Under the pieces are notes generated by a model that was given only the letters and a program-made list of their open reading frames with translations, was not told the origin of the DNA and searched no databases. This document shows, piece after piece, positions 16,273-24,126 of a DNA stretch of 35,952 nt. The DNA is taken from NCBI RefSeq assembly GCF_014645735.1, contig NZ_BMMH01000039.1, positions 1 through 35,952 on the forward strand, given 5' to 3'. The translations under genes were made by a program, and so were the position numbers. Positions within the stretch are counted from its first letter, which is position 1, and each line of letters starts with the position of its first letter. The stretch comes from Nocardia jinanensis. Its GTDB lineage: Bacteria > Actinomycetota > Actinomycetes > Mycobacteriales > Mycobacteriaceae.

Positions 16273-17559
16273 GTGAAAACACCCGCTCGCCGTGATGGCA
16301 TACCGGATCGTAGGAAAAGTGGTGACCAGCCCGCCCGGGCCGGTCGTGGGCGAAGCGCCTCCCGTACCGGGGACGCCCGCCGGGGAAGTGAGGATTCGCC
16401 CCGCACCGGTCGTGCCGGGGGAGCGCGCAGCACCGAGCGCGGAGCGCGTAGCGACCAGGTGCCGCGTTCCGGGCGGAACGCGGGAGCGGAGACGCCGACC
16501 GGTGGTCGCGGTGCCCGTCCCGTGGGAGGTCGTGGTGGTTCCGCGACGCCGGGTCGCACCGGAGCGTCCGGGGCCGGCCGGGGTGGTCCCACGGGCGCGA
16601 GTCGTAGCGGTGGTCCCGCAGGCGCGAGCCGTGGCGGCTCGGCCGCGGCCGGACGTGGCGGGCCCGCCGGTCCGCGGACCGGCGGCCGTCCCGCCGGGGG
16701 TGCGGCGCCGCGCAAGAGCCAGAGCGCCCGGTCCGGTGGCGGTTCCCCGCAGCTGAACAACGCGAAACCGGCCCGTCGCCAGCATGTGGAACCGGAGGCG
16801 ACCGGCCACGAGAAGTTGCCCTGGGGCGAGGGTGAGCGCCTGCAGAAGGTATTGGCCAAAGCCGGTGTGGCCTCGCGCCGGGCCGCCGAGGAGATGATCG
16901 AGCAGGGCCGGGTCGAGGTCGACGGCATCATCGTGCGCGAACAGGGCCTGCGTATCGACCCCGAGAACGCCGTGGTGCGGGTGGACGGTACCCGGGTGGT
17001 GGTGCGCGAGGAGCTGGTGCACCTGGCGTTGAACAAGCCCAAGGGCTGGCAGTCCACCATGTCCGACGATCTGGGCCGTCCCTGTGTGGGCGATATTGTC
17101 GCCGAGCGGGTCGCGGCGGGTCAGCGGCTGTTCCATGTGGGCCGGTTGGACGCCGATACCGAGGGGCTGTTGCTGCTCACCAACGATGGTGACCTGGCTC
17201 ATCGGCTGATGCACCCCTCCTACGAGGTGTCCAAAACCTATTTGGCGACCGTGCAGGGCGAAGTGCACCGTTCGATCGGCAAGATCCTGCGCGAGGGCGT
17301 GGAGCTCGACGACGGACAAGCTTCGGTGGACCGTTTCCAGGTGCTGGAGGTCGACTCGGGACGTTCCCTGGTGAAGGTGGTGTTGCACGAGGGGCGCAAA
17401 CATATCGTGCGACGGCTGCTGGAGGCGGTCGGGCATCCGGTCACTCGGCTGGTCCGCACCCATATCGGTCCGGTGGTTCTCAACGATCAACGCCCGGGCA
17501 CGCTGCGCGTGCTGGGGCGCGATGAAATCGGCAAACTCTACGAGGCGGTGTCTTTGTGA
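16273..17559 (+). CDS. rluB: 23S rRNA pseudouridine synthase RluB with long disordered N-terminus
   Basis: This enzyme family (RluB/RsuA) makes pseudouridine in rRNA. The 428-residue protein has an S4 domain at about 184-245 (ERLQKVLAKAGVASRRAAEE, GRVEVDGIIV) and the catalytic domain with Asp near 293 in GRLDADTEGLLLLTNDGDLA, plus EGRKHIVRRLLEAVGHPV. The first 180 residues are a low-complexity Arg/Gly/Ser/Ala/Pro tail, much longer than in typical 240-300-residue members; basic tails occur in some actinobacterial homologues. GTG 16273 follows AGGAAA. The stop overlaps the cmk GTG. Target site assignment (RluB rather than RsuA) is by gene order. Confidence 0.92.
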   Translation: MKTPARRDGIPDRRKSGDQPARAGRGRSASRTGDARRGSEDSPRTGRAGGARSTERGARSDQVPRSGRNAGAETPTGGRGARPVGGRGGSATPGRTGASGAGRGGPTGASRSGGPAGASRGGSAAAGRGGPAGPRTGGRPAGGAAPRKSQSARSGGGSPQLNNAKPARRQHVEPEATGHEKLPWGEGERLQKVLAKAGVASRRAAEEMIEQGRVEVDGIIVREQGLRIDPENAVVRVDGTRVVVREELVHLALNKPKGWQSTMSDDLGRPCVGDIVAERVAAGQRLFHVGRLDADTEGLLLLTNDGDLAHRLMHPSYEVSKTYLATVQGEVHRSIGKILREGVELDDGQASVDRFQVLEVDSGRSLVKVVLHEGRKHIVRRLLEAVGHPVTRLVRTHIGPVVLNDQRPGTLRVLGRDEIGKLYEAVSL

Positions 17560-18323
17560 ACGGTGTGGAAGCCCCGGTGGGGGTCGTCGCGGATCCGGCC
17601 CGTGACCGGTCGCTGGTCGTCGCGATGGACGGACCCTCGGGAACCGGGAAGTCCAGTGTGTCGCGACGGCTGGCGGTACGGCTTTCGGCCCGCTACCTCG
17701 ACACCGGTGCCATGTACCGGGTCGCCACTCTGCGGGTGCTGCGAGCCGGGATCGACCCGGCCGATGCGGGGGCGGTCGCGGCGGAGGTCACCGATATGCC
17801 GTTGCGGATCGGCACCGATCCCGAACGGGAACTGATCGAACTCGACGGTGACGATGTCCGTGCCGAGATTCGCGGGCCCGAGGTCACCGCGGCCGTTTCG
17901 GCTGTTTCGGCGGTTCCTGAGGTCCGTGAGCAGCTCGTCGCGTTGCAGCGCGAGATCGCGGTGAGCGCGGGCCGCATCGTGGTCGAGGGCCGCGATATCG
18001 GCACCACCGTGCTGCCCGATGCCGATGCCAAGATCTATCTGACGGCGTCCGCGCAGGCACGCGCCCAGCGGCGCAATCAGCAGAACATCACCGAGGGACG
18101 CGGCGACGACTACGCCGGTGTCCTCGCCGACGTGGAGCGTCGTGACCGCCTCGATTCGACGCGCGCGGTATCGCCGCTGCGGCGGGCCGAGGACGCGGTG
18201 CAGGTCGATACCAGCGAGCTGACCATGGACGAGACCATCGACGAGCTGTACCTCGAGGTCGGGCGGCAGCTGGACCGGCCGCGGGATCGTCAGGTCGCGG
18301 GCCGCCGGGGAGTCGCCGGATGA
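17556..18323 (+). CDS. cmk: Cytidylate kinase
   Basis: Cmk phosphorylates CMP and dCMP. The 255-residue protein has the P-loop DGPSGTGKSSVSRRLA near residue 24, LDTGAMYR for the nucleobase site, VVEGRDIGTTVLPDADAKIY and the lid Arg-rich stretch AQARAQRR, with SPLRRAEDAVQVDTS near the end. An extra 15-residue basic tail follows the usual end. GTG 17556 overlaps the rluB stop and the TGA overlaps the der ATG, so rluB-cmk-der are co-translated. In mycobacteria the same order is found (Rv1711-Rv1713). Confidence 0.95.
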   Translation: MNGVEAPVGVVADPARDRSLVVAMDGPSGTGKSSVSRRLAVRLSARYLDTGAMYRVATLRVLRAGIDPADAGAVAAEVTDMPLRIGTDPERELIELDGDDVRAEIRGPEVTAAVSAVSAVPEVREQLVALQREIAVSAGRIVVEGRDIGTTVLPDADAKIYLTASAQARAQRRNQQNITEGRGDDYAGVLADVERRDRLDSTRAVSPLRRAEDAVQVDTSELTMDETIDELYLEVGRQLDRPRDRQVAGRRGVAG

Positions 18324-19747
18324 GCGGGGAAACCGTGGGCGACGTCCTCGCCGGCGACGGCGTCTGGAGTGACGAATCCGAGTGGGAGCTCACCGATCTC
18401 GACGGTGATCCCGAGGCCGCCGATCATGTCCCGATGCCTACGTTGGCGGTGGTCGGCCGCCCGAACGTCGGGAAATCGACGCTGGTGAACCGCATCCTCG
18501 GCCGTCGCGAAGCAGTGGTCGAGGATGTGCCCGGAGTGACCCGTGACCGGGTCTCCTACGAGGCCAACTGGGCGGGCCGGCGCTTCTGGGTGCAGGACAC
18601 CGGCGGCTGGGAGCCGGACGCCAAGGGTCTGCAGCAGTCGGTGGCGCGGCAGGCCGAACTGGCAATGAACACCGCCGACGCCATCGTGCTGGTGGTCGAC
18701 GCGGTGGTCGGCGCGACCGCCACCGACGAGGCCGCGGTGAAGGTACTGCGCCGGGCGAAGACCCCGGTCATCCTGGTCGCCAACAAGGTCGACGATCAGC
18801 GACTGGAGGCCGACGCGTCCGCGCTGTGGTCGCTGGGGCTGGGGGAGCCACGGATGGTCTCCGCCGCACACGGGCGCGGTACGGGCGATCTGCTCGACGA
18901 TATCCTCGGCGTATTGCCGGAGACCCCGCGGGAGACCGGCGGCCCCGGCGGTGGGCCGCGGCGGGTGGCGCTGGTCGGTAAACCGAATGTCGGTAAATCG
19001 AGCCTGCTGAACAAATTGAGCGGCGACGAGCGCTCGGTGGTGCACGATATCGCCGGTACCACTGTCGACCCGGTGGACTCGCTGGTGGAACTGGGCGGCA
19101 AGGTGTGGCGTTTCGTCGATACCGCCGGGTTGCGGCGCAAGGTCGCCAATGCCACCGGTACCGAGTTCTATGCCTCGCTGCGCACCAAATCGGCGTTGGA
19201 GGCCTCCGAGGTGGCGATCATGCTGATCGACGCATCCCAGCCCGTCACCGAACAGGATCTGCGGGTGATCAGTCTGGTCGCCGATTCCGGGCGGGCGCTG
19301 GTGCTGGCGTTCAACAAGTGGGATCTGGTGGACGAGGATCGCCGGCTGCAACTCGACCGTGAGGTCGATCGTGATCTGGTACGCGTGCCCTGGGCGCAGC
19401 GGGTCAATATCTCCGCGCAGACGGGCCGGGCGGTGCAGAAACTGGTTCCGGCCATGGAGACCGCTCTCGAATCCTGGGACAAGCGTATTCCGACCGGCCG
19501 GTTGAACACCTGGCTGAAAGAGGTGATCGCCGCGACGCCGCCGCCGATGCGTGGCGGGCGGCTCCCGCGGGTACTGTTCGCGACCCAGGCCACCACCAGG
19601 CCGCCGACTTTCGTCCTGTTCAGTACCGGGTTCCTGGAGGCCGGCTACCGCCGGTTCCTGGAGCGGCGGCTGCGGGAGGAATTCGGGTTCGACGGGTCGC
19701 CGGTGCGGATCTCGATCCGGGTGCGGGAGAAGCGCGCCCGGAAGTGA
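18320..19747 (+). CDS. der: Ribosome-associated GTPase Der (EngA)
   Basis: Der has two GTPase domains in tandem and is needed for 50S assembly. The 475-residue protein has G1 motifs GRPNVGKST near residue 45 and GKPNVGKSS near 219, G3 motifs DTGGW and DTAGL, G4 motifs NKVD and NKWD, and the C-terminal KH-like domain (NTWLKEVIAATPPPM, ending in FEF-type strand and basic KRARK tail). An acidic N-terminal extension of about 35 residues precedes the first G domain, as is common in actinobacteria. ATG 18320 overlaps the cmk stop. A strong terminator follows at once. Confidence 0.96.
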   Translation: MSGETVGDVLAGDGVWSDESEWELTDLDGDPEAADHVPMPTLAVVGRPNVGKSTLVNRILGRREAVVEDVPGVTRDRVSYEANWAGRRFWVQDTGGWEPDAKGLQQSVARQAELAMNTADAIVLVVDAVVGATATDEAAVKVLRRAKTPVILVANKVDDQRLEADASALWSLGLGEPRMVSAAHGRGTGDLLDDILGVLPETPRETGGPGGGPRRVALVGKPNVGKSSLLNKLSGDERSVVHDIAGTTVDPVDSLVELGGKVWRFVDTAGLRRKVANATGTEFYASLRTKSALEASEVAIMLIDASQPVTEQDLRVISLVADSGRALVLAFNKWDLVDEDRRLQLDREVDRDLVRVPWAQRVNISAQTGRAVQKLVPAMETALESWDKRIPTGRLNTWLKEVIAATPPPMRGGRLPRVLFATQATTRPPTFVLFSTGFLEAGYRRFLERRLREEFGFDGSPVRISIRVREKRARK

Positions 19748-19752
19748 AACGA

Positions 19753-19783
19753 CTGCTCACCCGCCGTGACGGCGGGTGAGCAG
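19753..19783. terminator. Terminator after der
   Basis: CTGCTCACCCGCC (19753-19765) pairs perfectly with GGCGGGTGAGCAG (19771-19783) over 13 bp, with a possible further G-C pair inside, and GGTTTCT follows. It ends the parA-der unit and, being symmetrical, can also serve the minus-strand ORF that ends at 19797. Confidence 0.8.
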
Positions 19784-19796
19784 GGTTTCTCCGCTG

Positions 19797-20183
19797 TCAG
19801 GCGGCCGCGGTCCAAGGGTTGCGCCGGGTCTGGGCCGCGGCCGGCGGCGATGCGTGCCGAGCGGCGTGGATGCTGCGGGCTCGGAGTTCGGCGCGAGTGC
19901 GCGGCGGGTATTTCGGCTCCCGGCCGCATCCGCAGGGTTCGTAGCCGTGGAAGCGCGGGCCGGCCGTCAGGATCGCGGCGGCGTCCGGCCACTCGGGCTT
20001 GTCGCTCCGGGTGAGTGCGGCGAAGTTTGGTCCGGCGCAATGTATTTCATTTCCACAACGCGGACAACCGTATCCTATGCCGGAATATGGATCTGCCGCC
20101 GGTCGCCGGTTCCATCGCTTCTGTGGCGTCCGGCATCGCAGGTTATGTAGTACGTGCGACAGCGGTGCGCCCTGTGCTCGCAT
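19797..20183 (-). CDS. Possible zinc-ribbon-like hypothetical protein
   Basis: I do not recognise this protein. The C-terminal two thirds read like real coding sequence with high GC at codon position three, and contain CPRCGNEIHC and EPCGCG, cysteine clusters that could bind zinc, then an Arg/Ala-rich tail. The stop lies just before the der terminator, a sensible place for a convergent gene. The only ATG in the frame (20183) lacks a ribosome site, and the first 40 codons fall in a lower-GC stretch, so the true start may be different. Full length would be 128 residues. Confidence 0.45.
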   Translation of the reverse strand: MRAQGAPLSHVLHNLRCRTPQKRWNRRPAADPYSGIGYGCPRCGNEIHCAGPNFAALTRSDKPEWPDAAAILTAGPRFHGYEPCGCGREPKYPPRTRAELRARSIHAARHASPPAAAQTRRNPWTAAA

Positions 20184-20503
20184 ATGGAATGAACGTCACG
20201 CGGCCGCGTCGACGGACACCTAGCAATATGCTGCCGGGAGCCGGGGCCGTTCCCGGACGGTTCCGTCGGCCCGCCGGGTGCGGAGTGAGGCGACGTCATG
20301 GTGCGATACCTTCGCCTTCGCTGCGGCCTCCGCGGATCGGATGTCATCGTGTCGGGGGAGGGTGTGATGGTGCGATACCTTCGCCTTCGCTGCGGCCTCC
20401 GCGGATCGGATGTCATCGTGTCGGGGGAGGGTGTGATGGTGCGATACCTTCGCCTTCGCTGCGGCCTCCGCGGACTGCATGTCACCGCGTCGGAGGAGAT
20501 GTG
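20184..20503. other. Upstream region of the HSL-type hydrolase, with repeat
   Basis: The stretch is made of about 114 bases of unremarkable sequence and then the 69-bp tandem repeat. A plus-strand frame continuous with the hydrolase runs from 20015 through here and includes an ATG at 20087 (start MDLPPVAGSIASVASGIAGY), but codon usage is not convincing and it would force the repeat to be coding in a second frame. I see no other gene. Confidence 0.5.
20298..20503 (+). repeat. Tandem 69-bp repeat carrying SD and ATG ahead of the hydrolase
   Basis: Units start at 20298, 20367 and 20436. The first two appear identical over 69 bp; the third diverges in its last part and is 68 bp. Each ends with a ribosome site (GGGGGAGGGTGTG or GGAGGAGATGTG) directly before the next ATG, the last ATG being that of the hydrolase at 20504. 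Confidence 0.95.
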
Positions 20504-20504
20504 A
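20298..20504 (+). CDS. Tandem-repeat small ORF ahead of the hydrolase
   Basis: A 68-codon frame of three 23-residue units (MVRYLRLRCGLRG followed by SDVIVSGEGV) ends in a TGA that overlaps the ATG of the hydrolase as TGATG, permitting reinitiation. No homologue is known to me, and the basic, repetitive sequence does not resemble a folded protein. The arrangement copies that of the ORF between scpA and scpB. It may be a leader peptide or a chance product of repeat expansion. Confidence 0.35.
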   Translation: MVRYLRLRCGLRGSDVIVSGEGVMVRYLRLRCGLRGSDVIVSGEGVMVRYLRLRCGLRGLHVTASEEM

Positions 20505-21382
20505 TGGTTAGTTGTCGTACTTGGGGGCTGTCGATGTTCTTGCGGGTCACGCGCAAGCGCGGTATGGCGACCCCGGAGAAGGCTCGCGCCGCTATGGCCG
20601 AACCGGTCGGCGCTCATACCCCGCCGTCGCGATTGCGCCGCCGCCACCGGATCACCGACCGGATCGTCGAGGGTTTCCCGTGCTACACGGTGGCTCCCCG
20701 GAGGGCACCGGACTCCGGGAAAGTGGTGATCTATCTGCACGGCGGCAGTTTCTTCCGTGAGATCAGCTGGTGGCACTGGCGGTTCATCGACCGGTTGGTG
20801 AGCGCCGGACACCGGGTCGAGGTGCCGATCTATCCGCTGGCGCCGCGGTACACCTACCGGGCGGCGCGGCCGTACCTCGTCGCGGTCTACCGGCAGGTGA
20901 TCGGCGAGGTGGACCCCGGGCGGGTGGTACTCGCCGGGGATTCGGCCGGCGGCACCCTGGCACTGCTGCTCGCCCAGGCGCTGCCCGCCGCCGGGCTGCC
21001 CGCTCCCGCGCGGCTGATCCTGCTGGCGCCGTGTCTCGATATGCGGCTGTGCAATCCGGAGATCGACGGGCTGGAGGCCGCCGACCCCTGGTTGGCGCGA
21101 CCCGGTCTGCTCGAGGCCGGCCGGGTCTGGGCGGGCGGCGACGACCTCGGGCTGCCGGAGCTGAGTCCGATCAACGGTCCGATGGACGGGCTGCCGGAAA
21201 CGGATCTCTTCGTCGGTACGCACGACATTCTCTTTCCCGATGCGCGATCGTTCGCCGAACACGCCGGGGCGAGAGTGCATTTCACTGCGGAGCCCGGTGC
21301 GTTCCATGTGTATCCACTCGCACCGGTGCCGGAGGCGCGGCCGGTGCTGAAATCGGTCTTGACCACTGTCGATGCTCTGTGA
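20504..21382 (+). CDS. HSL-family alpha/beta hydrolase (esterase/lipase)
   Basis: The 292-residue protein is a hormone-sensitive-lipase-type hydrolase. The oxyanion motif is YLHGGSFF near residue 78, the nucleophile elbow is AGDSAGGTLALLLAQ near 145, Asp lies in VGTHDILFPDAR near 240 and His in GAFHVYPL near 268. The start region (MFLRVTRKRGMATPEKARAA) resembles related actinobacterial esterases, which supports ATG 20504 (SD GGAGGAG) or ATG 20534 over the far upstream in-frame ATG 20087. No signal peptide is seen, so it is probably cytoplasmic. Members hydrolyse short-chain esters; the substrate is unknown. Confidence 0.88.
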   Translation: MVSCRTWGLSMFLRVTRKRGMATPEKARAAMAEPVGAHTPPSRLRRRHRITDRIVEGFPCYTVAPRRAPDSGKVVIYLHGGSFFREISWWHWRFIDRLVSAGHRVEVPIYPLAPRYTYRAARPYLVAVYRQVIGEVDPGRVVLAGDSAGGTLALLLAQALPAAGLPAPARLILLAPCLDMRLCNPEIDGLEAADPWLARPGLLEAGRVWAGGDDLGLPELSPINGPMDGLPETDLFVGTHDILFPDARSFAEHAGARVHFTAEPGAFHVYPLAPVPEARPVLKSVLTTVDAL

Positions 21383-21543
21383 TCGCGGAAGTGCGACGCT
21401 GCCAGCGGAACTCGTGAACAGCCTGTGAACGGCCACGGAATTCGGTTGTTTCGACCGTGACGATGCATCGCGGAGCAAAGCGCGGTACCGTACCCCGGCG
21501 TGACTACTTGTCTGCCATCGAATCACCCGAGGCGGGAGCCGTA

Positions 21544-22935
21544 ATGACTGTCGAACCGCCAATCGAGGACGATGTCACGCAACTGGCCCAGCGCGTCGAA
21601 CACGCTCGAGGCCGGCTGGCCTACCAGTTCGACCCGGCCCTCACCGAGGCGCTGTCGGAGTCGGAGCTACGCGCCGAACGTGATCTCGCCGAACGTATCC
21701 GTGAGCAGGAGCGTGGGCAGCGCTGGAAGGAGATCCAAGCGGTCGCCGGGGCCAATGATCGGGCCAGGCAGACCACCGAGCAGATCGAGAAGGCGGATAT
21801 GCGCGACCTCTTGCTCGCCCGTAAAGCCATCGCCGCTCAGCGCCGGGAGTCCAGCCCGCACGCCAAACTCGCCTCGCTGTACCGGCATCGATCCTGGTCG
21901 TTGCGCGCGCTGGCCGGGGTGGTCGGTGCCGGGATGCTCTGGTCGGCCGTCAACGTGCAGCAGAACATCGCCCCCACCGGACCGAGCGATCCGCTGTTCT
22001 GGTTCAGCTACCTGCTGGAGGCGATGATCAGCGCCTGCCTGATCATCATCATGATCGGCACCAACAAGGTGGCCGAGTGGGGAGTGATCAACAACCGGAG
22101 GCAGACGGCCGCCGCCGAGATCGCGCTGCTCGCGCTGACCATCGGGCTGAACACCTACCCGTATCTGAGACTCGGCGAATGGTACGACGCGGCCGTGCAC
22201 GCGGTCGCTCCGGTGATGATCGGTGTCGCGCTGCTCATTCACGACGCGGCGAGCGCCCGGTACGGTATGGCCATCCTGCGGGCCACCGAACAGGTCCGGG
22301 TGTTGCCGGACCCCGCCGACCACATACGCAAGAATCTGCCCCGGGTGAGCCTGCGCCTCGATCACGCGAAGGCGGCGGCCTCGCTGCCGGTGGCCGAGGT
22401 CGAGCCCGCGGCGAGACCGGCCGAATTGGAACCGGCCGGCAAGAAGTCGTCGGGTACCGCATCGAGTGGTTCGGCCTTCCGGTCGGACAGCAAGGGCGGT
22501 GATATGGGAAAACGCCGATCGGGGGACCTGGCGGAGGTCACCTCGGGATTGATCGGACGGACGAGCTCGCTGCTCGATGAGATGGCCGCCAATTCGCCGC
22601 TGTTCGATGGAGATCCGGTCGCCGGTAAGGCCGCGGATACCACCGACAAGCTTCCGGTGACCAAACCGGCCACTGTTACCAAGAAGATCCCGGGGCTCGG
22701 CAAGACCTCGTCGGACGGGGCCAAGAACGGTTCCTCGGACAGCAACGGCAAGGGCAAGATGTCCGGGGACAAGGAGACCGACGAGTTCCTGGACGTCGTG
22801 CGGTCCTCCGACGGTTACGACACCGGCCAGTTCCGGGTCGCCGATATCCTCGAGCAGGAGCTCGCCGAACTGCAGGCCGAGCGCCGCCGGGCCCGCAGCG
22901 GTCGTACCCGTAGCGCTTCCACCAACGGGGCCTGA
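21544..22935 (+). CDS. Four-helix membrane protein with N-terminal coiled coil and polar tail
   Basis: A 463-residue protein I cannot name with confidence. Residues about 20-115 are charged and helical, consistent with a coiled coil (AERIREQERGQRWKEIQ). Four membrane segments follow at about 118-138, 150-173, 187-207 and 216-233. The remaining 220 residues are a Lys/Ser/Ala-rich, mostly disordered tail ending in an Arg-rich helix (EQELAELQAERRRARSGRTR). The membrane part recalls DUF2637/Spd-like proteins of actinobacterial conjugative plasmids and integrative elements, but this is a resemblance only; no transfer genes are nearby. ATG 21544 follows GGGAG. Confidence 0.75.
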   Translation: MTVEPPIEDDVTQLAQRVEHARGRLAYQFDPALTEALSESELRAERDLAERIREQERGQRWKEIQAVAGANDRARQTTEQIEKADMRDLLLARKAIAAQRRESSPHAKLASLYRHRSWSLRALAGVVGAGMLWSAVNVQQNIAPTGPSDPLFWFSYLLEAMISACLIIIMIGTNKVAEWGVINNRRQTAAAEIALLALTIGLNTYPYLRLGEWYDAAVHAVAPVMIGVALLIHDAASARYGMAILRATEQVRVLPDPADHIRKNLPRVSLRLDHAKAAASLPVAEVEPAARPAELEPAGKKSSGTASSGSAFRSDSKGGDMGKRRSGDLAEVTSGLIGRTSSLLDEMAANSPLFDGDPVAGKAADTTDKLPVTKPATVTKKIPGLGKTSSDGAKNGSSDSNGKGKMSGDKETDEFLDVVRSSDGYDTGQFRVADILEQELAELQAERRRARSGRTRSASTNGA

Positions 22936-22946
22936 CCGGGGTCGGT

Positions 22947-22972
22947 GGTGACCCGCGGCGCCGCGGGTCACC
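22947..22972. terminator. Perfect 26-nt palindrome after the membrane-protein gene
   Basis: The GC-rich palindrome has arms GGTGACCCGCGGC and its exact complement with no loop, eleven bases after the stop of the membrane-protein gene. No U-tract follows; actinobacteria often use such U-less hairpins. Confidence 0.6.
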
Positions 22973-23028
22973 GCGAGTGCCGATGCCGGTGGGAGCGTTA
23001 CCGTGGCGGGAGACGGTGAGGAGGCGCG

Positions 23029-23538
23029 ATGGCAGAGCGCAAACCCGCGGGAACCGACTTCGAGTCCTGGGTCGATCGTAAGATCCGGGAAGCCACCGAA
23101 CGCGGCGAATTCGAGAATCTCCCTGGTGCCGGAAAACCGCTGCCGGGCGCGGGTAACTCGTACCACGACGAGAATGCCTGGTTGCGCGATTACCTGCGCC
23201 GCGAAGGTGTGAGCGGTGATGTCATGCTGCCGCCCTCGCTGCTACTGCGCCGTGATGCGGAACGGTTACCGGAGACCGTGCGCGAGGCGGACTCCGAGGA
23301 GGAAGTACGCGCGACGGTCGCCGAGCTCAATCGCCGTATCGTGGACTGGTTGCGGATGCCCGCCGGACCGCAGGTACCGATCGCGCCGGTCGATGCCGAC
23401 GAGATCGTCCGGGAATGGCGGGAAGAGAAGAGCCGTGCGCAGCACCCCGCCGTACCGGATACCAGCCGGCTGCCCGATGACGCGCAGCGCGCCTCGGCTG
23501 GGGTGTTCCGGTGGCGCAGGATCTTCCGGGGCCGCTGA
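23029..23538 (+). CDS. DUF1992 (DnaJ-homologue subfamily C member 28-like) protein
   Basis: The 169-residue protein carries the DUF1992 signature in residues 10-75: FESWVDRKIREATERGEFEN, LPGAGKPLPG, then WLRDYLRREGV and LPPSLLLRRDAERLPETV. This domain is shared with the eukaryotic DNAJC28 protein but lacks the J-domain, and its biochemical role is unknown. GAGGAGG lies five bases before ATG 23029. The final basic segment (FRWRRIFRGR) could contact nucleic acid or membrane. It stands alone between a palindrome and an NTF2-like gene. Confidence 0.9.
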   Translation: MAERKPAGTDFESWVDRKIREATERGEFENLPGAGKPLPGAGNSYHDENAWLRDYLRREGVSGDVMLPPSLLLRRDAERLPETVREADSEEEVRATVAELNRRIVDWLRMPAGPQVPIAPVDADEIVREWREEKSRAQHPAVPDTSRLPDDAQRASAGVFRWRRIFRGR

Positions 23539-23584
23539 GGCCGAACCCACCCGGCGCGCATAACCGGTGGGGTTGTATGGAGGG

Positions 23585-24013
23585 ATGGATTCACCGACCC
23601 TCGCCGATCGGCTCGAGATCACCGATCTGCTCACCCGCTACGCCACCGCTGTCGACAGCAAGGATTGGGACCTCTACCGGTCGGTGTTCACCGCCGACGC
23701 GCATATCGACTACAGCACGGCCGGCGGCCCGGTCGGCGATCGCGAGAGCGTAGTGACCCAGCTGACCGAACAGCTGAGCCTGTTCACCTGCACACAGCAT
23801 TTCATCTCCAATATCGCCGTCGAACTGGCCGGCGACAGCGCGAAAGTGCGCGCGATGTTCTTCAACCCGATGATCGTGTCGCCGGGTAAGCAGTTCACCT
23901 GTGGCGGCTGGTACAACCACGACCTGATCCGCACTCCGGACGGCTGGCGCAGTGCCCGGCTGATCGAGGAAGCGGCCTGGTTCGACGGTATCGAGGCAGC
24001 CTTCTCCCCGTAG
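23585..24013 (+). CDS. NTF2-like (SnoaL_4) protein
   Basis: The 142-residue protein has the SnoaL_4/NTF2 start DRLEITDLLTRYATAVDSKD, WDLYRSVFTADAHIDYS, then CTQHFISNIAVEL and a C-terminal GGWYNHDLIRTPDGWRSARL. The Asp/His pattern matches ketosteroid-isomerase-like or dehydratase-like members, yet many of these have no assigned reaction. ATG 23585 is the likely start, although GGAGG sits only two to three bases before it; GTG 23567 is the alternative and has no ribosome site. Confidence 0.85.
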   Translation: MDSPTLADRLEITDLLTRYATAVDSKDWDLYRSVFTADAHIDYSTAGGPVGDRESVVTQLTEQLSLFTCTQHFISNIAVELAGDSAKVRAMFFNPMIVSPGKQFTCGGWYNHDLIRTPDGWRSARLIEEAAWFDGIEAAFSP

Positions 24014-24058
24014 CGGCCGGTGTGAGCGAGCACACCCCGAACCCGGTGCGGGCGGTCC

Positions 24059-24083
24059 GATTGGGCCCCGGCGAGCCGGGTAC
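24059..24083 (+). promoter_or_regulatory. Candidate sigma-F/B-type promoter of the CsbD-like gene
   Basis: GATT (24059-24062), a 15-base spacer and GGGTAC (24078-24083) match the GTTT-N15-GGGTAT consensus at three of four and five of six positions. It lies 44 bases before the start of a CsbD-type stress gene, a classic general-stress target. Confidence 0.4.
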
Positions 24084-24126
24084 ACGCCGAATGTCCGAGA
24101 TGGGCAACATCGATTCGGAGGTGGAT

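Noticed and set aside
20220..20480. Minus-strand frame of three KVSHHHTLPRHDD-type repeats
   Set aside because: Antisense of the 69-bp repeat, open only because the unit length is divisible by three.
20087..20503. N-terminal extension of the hydrolase from ATG 20087
   Set aside because: In frame, but codon use is poor, it would run through the tandem repeat, and the family N-terminus fits a start at 20504 or 20534. Kept only as an alternative.
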